Assembly (NCBI GenBank): GCA_025358255.1
Contig: JANYKC010000060.1
Span: 1 to 64,000 of the forward strand
Origin: Spirochaetaceae bacterium
GTDB lineage: Bacteria; Spirochaetota; Spirochaetia; Treponematales; Rectinemataceae
DNA: 64,000 nt
Direction of reading: 5' to 3'
Shown here: positions 55,716 to 64,000 of the stretch, in pieces
Layout of the letters: each line of letters opens with the position of its first letter
How positions within the stretch are numbered: the stretch's first letter is position 1
Translations under genes and position numbers: made by a program
Notes under the pieces: model-generated
The model's database searches: none
What the model saw: only the letters and a program-made list of their open reading frames with translations
Told to the model about the DNA's origin: nothing

Positions 55716-57730
55716 CCAACAGCGCCATCGCCAAGGCAATGACCATCAGGCTCGATCTGGACGAGCTTCCGCCCGCTCCGGTCTTCGACGAGGGACACAG
55801 GCGCGCGCCCAAGCGCGACTCGGGCCTCACCCCCGGCCAGGAGGCGCTGGCCCTGCGCAACGCCTTGCGCTACATCCCCGAGCGCTGGCACGAGAAGATG
55901 GCTCCCGAGTTCCTCGAGGAGCTGCGCACGCGGGGCCGCATCTACGGCTACCGCTTCAGGCCCGCGGGGGCCTTGCGTGGCCTCCCCATCGATTCCTACA
56001 AGGGGAAATGCGTCGAGGGCCGCGCGATGCAGGTCATGATCGACAACAACCTGGATTTCGCCGTCGCCCTCTATCCCTATGAATTGGTAACGTATGGGGA
56101 GACCGGCCAGGTCTGCCAGAACTGGATGCAGTACCGCCTCATCAAGACCTACCTCGAGCTCGTCGACGAGGGCACGACCCTCGTGGTCGAGTCCGGCCAC
56201 CCCCTGGGGCTCTTCAAGAGCCATCCCTACGCGCCCCGCGCCATCGTCACGAACGGCCTCATGATCGGGATGTTCGACAACCAGAAGGACTTCAACGTGG
56301 CCGCCGCCCTGGGCGTGGCCAATTACGGCCAGATGACGGCGGGCGGCTGGATGTACATCGGTCCCCAGGGCATCGTCCACGGCACCTACAACACCATCCT
56401 CAACGCCGGGCGCCTCAAGCTGGGCGTGGCTTCGGATGGTGACCTCTCAGGGAAGCTGTTCGTCACCTCGGGCCTCGGCGGGATGTCGGGAGCCCAGGGC
56501 AAGGCCGCCAACATAGCGAACGCCGCCTCCATCATAGCCGAGGTCGACCCCTCGCGCGTGGAGACGCGCAGGAGCCAGGGCTGGGTGGACGTCGTCGCCG
56601 ATAGCCCCGGCCACGCCTTCCAGCTCGCGCGCGCGGCCGCCGACGACGGCAAGCCATTGGCGGTCGCCTTCCTCGGAAACGTGGTCGAGCTCCTCGAATG
56701 GGCCGATGTCCATGGCGCCAGGATAGACCTCCTCTCCGACCAGAGCTCCTGCCACGCCGCCTACGAAGGCGGCTACTGCCCCGCTGGCCTCTCCTTCGAG
56801 GAGCGCACCCGCCTCCTGAAGGAAGACCGCGAGGCCTTCGCCAAGCTCGTGGACAGGAGCCTCGCGCGCCACTTCGAGGTCATCAAGCGGCTCTCGGCCA
56901 AGGGCACCTACTTCTTCGACTACGGAAATTCCTTCCTCAAGGCCGTCTATGACGCGGGGGTCCGCGAGGTCTCGAAGAACGGCATCGACGAGAAGGACGG
57001 CTTTGTCTTCCCGAGCTACGTGGAGGACATCCTGGGGCCTGAGCTTTTCGACTACGGCTACGGCCCCTTCCGCTGGGTCTGCCTTTCCGGCGATCCGGGG
57101 GACCTGCGCAAGACGGACGCCGCGGCCATGGCAGCCATCGATCCCACGCGCCGCGGCCAGGATCGTGACAATTGGATCTGGATACGCGACGCCGAGAAGA
57201 ACCGCCTCGTGGTGGGGACCCAGGCGCGCATCCTCTACCAGGACGCCCTCGGGCGGCGCGACATAGCGCTCAAGTTCAACGACATGGTGCGCAGGGGCGA
57301 GGTCGGGCCCATCATGCTCGGCCGCGACCACCACGACTGCGGCGGCACGGACAGCCCCTTCCGCGAGACGAGCAACATCAAGGACGGCTCCAACGTGATG
57401 GCCGAGATGGCCACCCAGATCTTCGCCGGCAACGCCGCCCGCGGCATGAGCCTCATCGCCCTCCACAACGGCGGCGGCGTGGGCATCGGCAAGTCCATCA
57501 ACGGAGGCTTCGGCCTCGTCCTGGACGGCTCCGCCAAGACGGACGCGGTGATCCACATGGCCATGCCTTGGGACGTGATGGGCGGCGTGGCCCGCCGGGC
57601 CTGGGCCCGCAACGAGCACGCGGTGGAGACCTGCGCCGAGTACAACACCGAGCACGCTGACCTGGGGCAGATAACGCTGCCGTATACCGTGGATGAAGGG
57701 CTTTTGGCGGAATCGCTCAAGCGCGGTTGA
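55712..57730 (+). CDS. hutU: Urocanate hydratase
   Basis: LYPYELVTYGETGQVCQNWMQYRLIKTYLE...TAGGWMYIGPQGIVHGTYNT...GLGGMSGAQGKAA...GLVLDGSAKTD. Confidence 0.93.
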   Translation: MTNSAIAKAMTIRLDLDELPPAPVFDEGHRRAPKRDSGLTPGQEALALRNALRYIPERWHEKMAPEFLEELRTRGRIYGYRFRPAGALRGLPIDSYKGKCVEGRAMQVMIDNNLDFAVALYPYELVTYGETGQVCQNWMQYRLIKTYLELVDEGTTLVVESGHPLGLFKSHPYAPRAIVTNGLMIGMFDNQKDFNVAAALGVANYGQMTAGGWMYIGPQGIVHGTYNTILNAGRLKLGVASDGDLSGKLFVTSGLGGMSGAQGKAANIANAASIIAEVDPSRVETRRSQGWVDVVADSPGHAFQLARAAADDGKPLAVAFLGNVVELLEWADVHGARIDLLSDQSSCHAAYEGGYCPAGLSFEERTRLLKEDREAFAKLVDRSLARHFEVIKRLSAKGTYFFDYGNSFLKAVYDAGVREVSKNGIDEKDGFVFPSYVEDILGPELFDYGYGPFRWVCLSGDPGDLRKTDAAAMAAIDPTRRGQDRDNWIWIRDAEKNRLVVGTQARILYQDALGRRDIALKFNDMVRRGEVGPIMLGRDHHDCGGTDSPFRETSNIKDGSNVMAEMATQIFAGNAARGMSLIALHNGGGVGIGKSINGGFGLVLDGSAKTDAVIHMAMPWDVMGGVARRAWARNEHAVETCAEYNTEHADLGQITLPYTVDEGLLAESLKRG

Positions 57731-57739
57731 TTGGACATC

Positions 57740-57763
57740 CCCGAGGGGTCCGGACCCCTCGGG
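57740..57763. terminator. 24-bp perfect palindrome just after hutU, possible transcription terminator
   Basis: CCCGAGGGGTCCGGACCCCTCGGG; no strong U-tract. Confidence 0.45.
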
Positions 57764-57838
57764 CAACTTCATGCTGCGTTTTCGCCTTCATTGGCATCGG
57801 CGATCCCATCGCCATAGTGATGCGGCGAAATCCTGGGC

Positions 57839-58345
57839 TCAGTACCCGACCGCGAACCACATGAAAGCTGACGCGTTGTTCTGAGTACTCCAATTCGCCC
57901 GCAGGAATGTAACTGATGTCAGCGAAGACGCGGTGATCGACCAATCATTGACCGTGTTGTTGCCATTGCTGGCAGTCGCGGCGGCAAAAAGAAGGCCGTG
58001 CGCGAAGGCTTTGGGAAAGGTGATCACCTTAGAGCCTTGCGTAGCGACGTCGGTGGCATCCCCCCATTGGAGCACCAGGCCCCCGTGAAGGTTGAGGTAG
58101 CCCGCTGGGGAGGTCACCGAGGCGTCGATCGCCGAGGTTGATTGGAGGGCGGTGATCAAGGCCTCGTCGGCGGCCAGCTTGGTTTGAAGGGCTACGACCG
58201 CCGCGCTCAAGGCGGCGAAGTTGGCGTTGACATCGGCGGAACTGATTGCCGTCCCCGCACTGAAGGATTTCAGGCTGGGAGCCTGGGCGGCCAAGGTACC
58301 AGTCATAATAAATAGGATAAAAACAATCGTCGCTATCTTGGGCAT
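57839..58345 (-). CDS. Exported protein with phage tail-fibre (gp53-like) C-terminal domain
   Basis: Signal peptide MPKIATIVFILFIMTGTLAAQA; LNLHGGLVLQWGDATDVATQGSKVITFPKAF...NNASAFMWFAVGY. Confidence 0.7.
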   Translation of the reverse strand: MPKIATIVFILFIMTGTLAAQAPSLKSFSAGTAISSADVNANFAALSAAVVALQTKLAADEALITALQSTSAIDASVTSPAGYLNLHGGLVLQWGDATDVATQGSKVITFPKAFAHGLLFAAATASNGNNTVNDWSITASSLTSVTFLRANWSTQNNASAFMWFAVGY

Positions 58346-58505
58346 CTCCACTTCTCCTTATCGGTCGATCGTCATTCTCATAGCCCCGGCTGGCTTCTAT
58401 CTTCGCGCGCCGCGCCTGCGGCTGGACGTTCGCGTCCTTCCATTCACCGATGTGGACATCCCCGCGGGGTCGATTTTGCAGTCCATACTGCGAACCCGCG
58501 AAGAC

Positions 58506-59132
58506 TCACTTGACCTTGATATACCAGTAGACGGCCACGTTGGTGGGACGGGTCTCGGATGAAAAGTTGCCGACACCACCTACATCGCCGTAGCCATATT
58601 GAGATACCAAACTAATCGCGAACGCTGTAGCTATGCCGGCAATCGCGCTGCCTCCCGGGACGGACGTGAGAATCTGGTTGTGCTTATGTTGCTGTAGCGC
58701 ATCGTCCTCGAGCGATCCGGCCTTGTTGGAGTCGCCACCAGTTCGGGAAGCCGAGTCAGGATCCTGATAGCCATCGGCGCGGGTCATGTTGACTCCGCGG
58801 ATGAACTGCCCCCGCAAGTCCGGAAATAAACCCGCATACGAGGTGGCGTCCGCCGGCTTGCTGCCATCGGCGAGAGCCCAGATAGTGCTGCCGGTCATGT
58901 AGTTGCCGCTCGCGTCGGGAGCGGTGAAGGACGCGATGACCGTCCCCACCGGGATGCCTGCGTCGACCTGGGCCTGCAAGGCATTGATCGCGGTCACCAA
59001 GCTGCCAAGGTAGGCATTCATGCTCGAGGCGCTGATGGCTGTCCCGGCACTGAAGGTCGGTGCGGCCACCTGGGCACCCAGCCCGAAGGAAATCCCTATC
59101 ATCACAAATACGACTGCAATTGAACGCTTCAC
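58506..59132 (-). CDS. Exported protein with phage tail collar-like domain
   Basis: GTG-start signal peptide (KRSIAVVFVMIGISFGLGAQ); PVGTVIASF...LFPDLRGQFIRGVNMTRADG...SLEDDALQQHKHNQ...SSETRPTNVAVYWYIKVK. Confidence 0.75.
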   Translation of the reverse strand: MKRSIAVVFVMIGISFGLGAQVAAPTFSAGTAISASSMNAYLGSLVTAINALQAQVDAGIPVGTVIASFTAPDASGNYMTGSTIWALADGSKPADATSYAGLFPDLRGQFIRGVNMTRADGYQDPDSASRTGGDSNKAGSLEDDALQQHKHNQILTSVPGGSAIAGIATAFAISLVSQYGYGDVGGVGNFSSETRPTNVAVYWYIKVK

Positions 59133-59188
59133 GGCTCTTCTCCTATCTTGGATTCTGGAAGTTCCCAGAACAGCTGCTGTTTCACCCA

Positions 59189-61390
59189 TCAGGGCTGCCA
59201 TTTCTGAATATCCCAGTAACTTGCCTTCCCCGTTGCCCCACCAATATCGTAATACGCGGCGTCCAGGGACCAGACCGCGTATAGGGTCGTGCTCGCCGCG
59301 CCCATCGTGTAGCTCACCCCATCGGCAAACGAAACGGCACCGGTCGAGCTGGTCGCCCAACCCGTGAAGGTATAGCCGGACTTGACGTAGGCATTGCCCG
59401 TAAGGGCAGCAGCCGCTCCGACTGCGATGCCTTGAGCCGCCATCGTCCCCGTCCCAGGAGCAACAGCCGGCAGGGGATCGTTCAGGTCGAAGGTCACGGT
59501 GGGGATGATGGTGGTGGCATGGACCTGGACGGAAGCGGGAGAGAAACCGGATGCGTTGACTGACTTCACCACGTAATACCAGGTGACTCCCTGCCCCAGG
59601 CCGCTGTGCGTGAACGTGGTAGCGGTGGTGGTGCTACCCAGCTTGTTGGCCTCACTCGCGGTGAAATCGGCGCTGGTCGAGCCATAGACCTCGTAGCCGC
59701 TGATTGTCTCGTTTAAGGGAGCTGTCCAGTCTATCGTCAGTTGCTTTTCGCCCGTGGTGGCATTGGCCCAGGTCGGGGCGTCGGGATTGGCCAGGATGCT
59801 TTTCACGTTGGAGACGACCGATTCACCGCCCGAGTTCAGTGCCGTCACGAGGTAGTAATTGACAACTCCTGCGCTCGGCGAGGCATGGACATAGGTCAAA
59901 TCGGTGATATTCGTGTACTTGTTGGCGCCGCTGGTCTTGGAGATCCCGGCGTCGGTGGATGTGTAGACATTGTAGCTATCTGTCGTGCCGACCGAGGGCA
60001 GTTCCCATGCCAAGGCGACCTTGCCGATGCTCGGGGTCAGCGTAGTCAGGGTTGGCCAGCCAGGCGGACCTTGGGGCGTGACGCCAATCTGGGAAGATGC
60101 CGCCGATTCGACACCGCCGGTGACGCAGGTCACGACATAGTAATAGGTAGTACCATTATTGCCGCTAAAGGTGTAGGTCGTGGAAGTGAGGCCGGCGATC
60201 GCCATGCCGCTCGTCTTGCTGCCGGGGACCGTAGACCAGTAGATATTGTAGCTTGCCGCGCCGCTCACCTCATTCCAGGAAAGCACCACCTTGGCCGGGT
60301 TCGCCACGCCGGAGAGCCCGGTCGGGGCTCCGGGGGCCGGCGCTTCCGGGAAGGCGCTTGTCTTGCCGGAGGCCATCGACTCGCCACCGGAATTGACTGC
60401 CGTGACAATGTAATAATAGGTACTTCCGTTCGCAAGCCCCGCATGCGTGAAACTCAGGCCGCTTATCCCGGCGGCCTTGGTGGCGCTGGCGGTCGAGACC
60501 GAACTGGAAGTGGACCAATACACGGTGTAAGTCGCGGCTGTGGGCGCGGCTTCCCAGGTGACGGTCGCCGTGCCGTCTCCAGCCGAGGCGGAGACGCCGG
60601 TGGGCGCGTTGGGCGCCGCACCAAGGACCGTGGCGGAAGCCTCGGCAGAAGTCGCCGATTCGCCGTCGGCGTTGACCGCGGTCACCACATAGGCATAGGT
60701 CGAACCGATGGTCAGGTTGAGATGGGCATAGGGGTTGACCACGTTGATGATCTTGTTGTTGGCCGTCGTGATGCCCGTATACGTCGCCCAATACAGGTTG
60801 TAGCTCGTCGCGCCGGGCACCGTGGCCCAGGTCAGGGTGGTCTGGCTGATGCCGGCCACCGCGGTGAGTCCCGTCGGCGCGATAGGCGCGGAAGTGACCG
60901 TGGTCTGGCAGGTCAGGCTGAAGGTCGGGACGGCGAAGTCGTTGCTGGTGATGCTCAGCGTGGCGGTCTTCGCGCCAATGGCCAGCGCCGACGCGCTCAC
61001 GGTCATAGTGCTGGACCCGCCGGCAGCGATGCTGGCGCCAGGCTGCTGGGCGATGCTGAATATGGAGGCTTCGGTTCCGCTGCCAGCGACAATGGACACG
61101 GCGCCTGGGGCGATCGTCAGCGCGCTTTTGCCGGTGTTGGCGATGGTAAGCACCAGGCTCCTTGCGTCGCCTATTCCGAGGGTGCCGAAATCGAGGCTTC
61201 CCCCAGTCGTCTTCGCTGTGCCATCGGCGATGCTCAGCACCAGTTTCGGCGAGGCCTTCTCGGTCTGGATGATCTTGGCTTCCTCCGCAAGAGGGTTCTT
61301 GCAGGCAGAAAAGGCCGCTGCCATGGCAAGGAGGAAAGCCAGCGCCCCGAGGAGGGTCGCGGGTCGAAGGCGCTTGGTCGGTTCGGTCAT
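59189..61390 (-). CDS. Surface lipoprotein with choice-of-anchor-D-like domain, multiple FN3 domains and InlB-type repeat
   Basis: Lipobox-like AAAFSAC; LDFGTLGIGDARSLVLTIANTGKSALTI; repeated FN3 motifs (GTATVTWEAAPTAATYTVYWST...); GYTFTGWATSSTGAVSFADGVSYTMGAASTTLYAVW. Confidence 0.85.
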   Translation of the reverse strand: MTEPTKRLRPATLLGALAFLLAMAAAFSACKNPLAEEAKIIQTEKASPKLVLSIADGTAKTTGGSLDFGTLGIGDARSLVLTIANTGKSALTIAPGAVSIVAGSGTEASIFSIAQQPGASIAAGGSSTMTVSASALAIGAKTATLSITSNDFAVPTFSLTCQTTVTSAPIAPTGLTAVAGISQTTLTWATVPGATSYNLYWATYTGITTANNKIINVVNPYAHLNLTIGSTYAYVVTAVNADGESATSAEASATVLGAAPNAPTGVSASAGDGTATVTWEAAPTAATYTVYWSTSSSVSTASATKAAGISGLSFTHAGLANGSTYYYIVTAVNSGGESMASGKTSAFPEAPAPGAPTGLSGVANPAKVVLSWNEVSGAASYNIYWSTVPGSKTSGMAIAGLTSTTYTFSGNNGTTYYYVVTCVTGGVESAASSQIGVTPQGPPGWPTLTTLTPSIGKVALAWELPSVGTTDSYNVYTSTDAGISKTSGANKYTNITDLTYVHASPSAGVVNYYLVTALNSGGESVVSNVKSILANPDAPTWANATTGEKQLTIDWTAPLNETISGYEVYGSTSADFTASEANKLGSTTTATTFTHSGLGQGVTWYYVVKSVNASGFSPASVQVHATTIIPTVTFDLNDPLPAVAPGTGTMAAQGIAVGAAAALTGNAYVKSGYTFTGWATSSTGAVSFADGVSYTMGAASTTLYAVWSLDAAYYDIGGATGKASYWDIQKWQP

Positions 61391-61439
61391 TCGCATGATC
61401 TATCCTTTTCCGCGGCAAGCTGCCTGCCGCTCGTTTATG

Positions 61440-63530
61440 TCAGAACCAGATGACCGTCGCGTCGTCTACCTCTGCCGCACGGGTCGTGCCCGGGCCTGCC
61501 TGGATGAGCCCCGCGTACCTTTCGGCAGCAAGGGGATCGAGCTTCTTGAGGCTCTCGAGGGCAGCGGCTGCAACGTCGTTCTTGCCGAGGGCGGCCGCCG
61601 AGCGCGCGAGGTTCGTGTAAAGCCCCGCGTCCCCGGTCATCTTCTTCGCCGCCTGCTGGTAGTAGCCAAGGGCCGTGGCAGGGTCGGACTTGAGCATCGC
61701 CACGTTCCCCAGGTTCACGAGGGCCGGCAGCGAGCCTTCCTTCACCGCGGCCTTGAAGCTCTTTTCCGCGTCGGTGAATAGCCCGAACTTTCCGTAGAGG
61801 ACCCCGCGGTCGTTATAGCCCTTGGCGGCAGGTTCGCCCTTGGCGGCCAGGGGCGCCAGGGCGGCAAGCCTCGCGCCAAGCTCCGCATCGACCGCCTTGG
61901 CCAGCTCCCCGGCGAAGGCCTTGGCCACCTTGTCGCCCGCGGGAAGGGCGACGCTCGTGCCGTCGGCCGGGAGGCCCACGGGGGCGTAGGTCTTCCAGGC
62001 CTCGTGCAGGGGGTAGAGGGCCGCGACGTTGTGGGCCGAGGCCTCGCGCCACTGGGCCGCCGCCTTCTTCCAGACCTCGAGGAAGCCCGAGTCGCGCATC
62101 GTGGTCTCGATCGGGAGCCAGACCTTGCCGGCCACCACCACGAGGTCGGCGGGGTTGATCGCCCTCGCCTTGGCCTGCTCGAGCGTCATGCCCAGGTCGA
62201 TCGCCATGAAGATGTGGCCCGGCACCGTGATGAAGGCCGTCTCGATGCCCGCCGCCTCGAAGCAGGACGCGTAGAGGACCGAGAGGTCGGCGCAGTCGCC
62301 GGCGCGGAAGCCCAGGGTCTGCCTCGGGAACTTGAGGGTGTCGACGATCTCGGGGTCGACCACCTCCTTCGCGAAGGGCCGGTTGGGGCTCAGCACGTAG
62401 CTGATGCCGTAGGCCCGCAGGCCCTCGTGGAAGGCGACGGCCGTCTGGAGGTTCCGGTTGAGCTCGGGGTTGCGCTGGCTTTTCACCGCCGCGAGGATGT
62501 TGCCCGTCAGGTCCATCACCCAGGGGTCCTTGCTGGAGACGAAGGCCGCCGCCTTGCGGTCGTCGCTCCAGGTCAGGGCGTTCCGGTCATAGACCAGGAC
62601 CGTCGCGGAGCGGCTCGCCGCGCCGTCGACGCCGTACTCCACGAAGACCTCGGCGGAGACCTTGGTGGCCTCCGTCACGTCGAGGATCCGGTCGTTGAAC
62701 AGGCCGTACAGGGGCACCTCGATGGAGTTGCCCGGCTCGAGCCGGGCGATGGTCGCGCATTCCTTGGGGGCGTCCATGTACTGCTTGATGATGAAGCTCA
62801 CCCGCAGGTCGGTCGCCGTGGCCTTGCCCGTGTTGGCTATCTTCGCCGTGCCGACGGGGTTCTGGTCGTAGTAGGAGCGGAAGATCGGGAAGATGTTCTT
62901 GACGTCGATCGAGACCAGGTTGAGGAGGCGGAGCTTGGCGGGGAGGCCGGCAGGGGCGGCCTCGGGCAGGCGATAGCCAAGGCCGAGGGTGGCCCCGATC
63001 CCGCCGTAGAGGCCGAACTTGTAGACCGCAGAGGCGTCAAGGCGCGCGGTGAGGCTCCCCGACAGCTTCAGGTCGAGGCCAAGGCCGAGGGCCGCGGCAC
63101 CATAGGCAGCGCTGACGCCTGGCAGGCTTCCCCTCGCGGGCAGGCTTCCGTAGGCTAGCCCCGCATCGAGGAAGCCGCGGAGGGCGAGGCCCGGGGCCAG
63201 CGCTTTCGAGATGCCAAGGCCTGCGGAGAGCTCGCCCTCGTTCAGGCTGCCCTCGACCGCCACTCCACCGGAGGGCAAGAGGCCACCCATCGAATAGCCC
63301 GCGCCCAGGCGGAGCGAGAGGGGGAAGGCCAGGGGAAGGGCATATTCAGCGCTAAGGTTCCCGCCCCATGCGGCGGAGAAGGCGGTGTTGGCAGAACCGT
63401 CGCCCGCCATGAGGGGAAGGGCGAAGCTGGGGGATACCAGCAGGGACCAGGGGGAGGCCGGCCTCGTTTGGGCACTCACGGCGCCGAGGGCCATAGCTGC
63501 GGCGAAAAGTACCAATAGGATGCGCTTCAT
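61440..63530 (-). CDS. Exported transglutaminase-like + TPR protein (paralogue of 2827..6357)
   Basis: Signal peptide; VDTLKFPRQTLGFRAGDCADLSVLYASCFEAAGIETAFITVPGHIFMAID...VWLPIETT; C-terminal TPR. Confidence 0.85.
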   Translation of the reverse strand: MKRILLVLFAAAMALGAVSAQTRPASPWSLLVSPSFALPLMAGDGSANTAFSAAWGGNLSAEYALPLAFPLSLRLGAGYSMGGLLPSGGVAVEGSLNEGELSAGLGISKALAPGLALRGFLDAGLAYGSLPARGSLPGVSAAYGAAALGLGLDLKLSGSLTARLDASAVYKFGLYGGIGATLGLGYRLPEAAPAGLPAKLRLLNLVSIDVKNIFPIFRSYYDQNPVGTAKIANTGKATATDLRVSFIIKQYMDAPKECATIARLEPGNSIEVPLYGLFNDRILDVTEATKVSAEVFVEYGVDGAASRSATVLVYDRNALTWSDDRKAAAFVSSKDPWVMDLTGNILAAVKSQRNPELNRNLQTAVAFHEGLRAYGISYVLSPNRPFAKEVVDPEIVDTLKFPRQTLGFRAGDCADLSVLYASCFEAAGIETAFITVPGHIFMAIDLGMTLEQAKARAINPADLVVVAGKVWLPIETTMRDSGFLEVWKKAAAQWREASAHNVAALYPLHEAWKTYAPVGLPADGTSVALPAGDKVAKAFAGELAKAVDAELGARLAALAPLAAKGEPAAKGYNDRGVLYGKFGLFTDAEKSFKAAVKEGSLPALVNLGNVAMLKSDPATALGYYQQAAKKMTGDAGLYTNLARSAAALGKNDVAAAALESLKKLDPLAAERYAGLIQAGPGTTRAAEVDDATVIWF

Positions 63531-63827
63531 CTTTCCTCCGGTCGCCCTGCCTATCTAAGTAGGCAGGTCATCGCCTGTATTCGCGGAAGGCAGTGTAGCA
63601 TAATTTCCCCGACAATATAGGCCATATTCGCCGCGAGCCCCATGCTTCGAGGTATTTTCGCCGCCTATTAGTGGATTCTATCGGAGCGTTTATACGAAAA
63701 AGACGTCTTGAAACCCAAATTTTTCGTGAATCAAGACACTGGCCGGCTTGGAAACGCCGCCACCACTGGAACAAGGCCTCGGTCATGGATATGCTTGACA
63801 TATCGCAATATCCCAGCGGAGGTTTAC

Positions 63828-64000
63828 ATGCCCGTGAAGCGCGACTTCGGTCTTCATATCGACCGCCTCGATCCGGCTGTCCGCGGCCGCCTCATCGCCT
63901 ACATCAATATCAAACTTGCTGGCCTTGGCTTGCCCATCTATAGCCGCGAAGGGACCACCTTCGTGGAGCTCGCGAGCGACATGCTCGAGAACATGCGCGA
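63828..64000 (+). CDS. 5' part of an unidentified protein, truncated by window end
   Basis: GGAGG-spaced ATG; MPVKRDFGLHIDRLDPAVRGRLIAYINIKLAGLGLPIYSREGTTFVELASDMLENMR. Confidence 0.55.
   Translation, partial: MPVKRDFGLHIDRLDPAVRGRLIAYINIKLAGLGLPIYSREGTTFVELASDMLENMR

Noticed and set aside
57839-59132. Prophage remnant
   Set aside because: Tail-fibre-like domains are present, but the proteins carry signal peptides and there are no capsid, terminase, integrase or other phage genes nearby.
481-63943. Many long antisense or alternate-frame ORFs (e.g. 4570..5700 -, 15683..16780 -, 25826..27682 -, 33046..34578 +, 56447..57772 -)
   Set aside because: They overlap well-supported genes, have low-complexity compositions typical of shadow frames in high-GC DNA, and show no family motifs.
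1-64000. tRNA or rRNA genes
   Set aside because: No cloverleaf-like tRNA or rRNA sequence was recognised by eye; a tRNAscan-SE/Infernal run would be needed to exclude them.

Overview
High-GC bacterial chromosome window, spirochaete-like judging from a UPF0164-type outer-membrane protein, large periplasmic TPR proteins and lineage-typical hypotheticals. All calls come from reading the supplied sequence and ORF translations; no database search was run. Main blocks: (i) accessory/regulatory genes at 0-8 kb, including a diguanylate cyclase with an apparent frameshift and a long transglutaminase/TPR reading frame split by two in-frame TAG codons; (ii) a ykkC-like riboswitch with a terminator upstream of an ABC-2 exporter (8.0-11.1 kb); (iii) a region with ~100-bp inverted-repeat elements and a decayed LuxR-type gene (12-12.9 kb); (iv) an envelope/signalling block with UPF0164, TPR and giant BNR-HAMP-SpoIIE proteins (18.7-28 kb); (v) a divergent sugar catabolic locus combining an RbsBAC-like ABC importer, an aldehyde ferredoxin oxidoreductase, archaeal-type GAPDH and PGK, a URO-D-like protein, an IclR regulator, Fe-ADH, SMP-30, two SDRs and a split transketolase (30.3-46.4 kb); (vi) a probable Mg2+ operon of CorA, PRC/MgtE_N/CBS and an Nramp-like protein with altered metal-site motifs (46.4-50 kb); (vii) hutH-hutU (54-57.7 kb); (viii) an exported cluster of an FN3/InlB-repeat lipoprotein and two phage-tail-fibre-like proteins with signal peptides (57.8-61.4 kb). 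In-frame Ala/Gly-rich minisatellites recur inside otherwise conserved proteins across the window.
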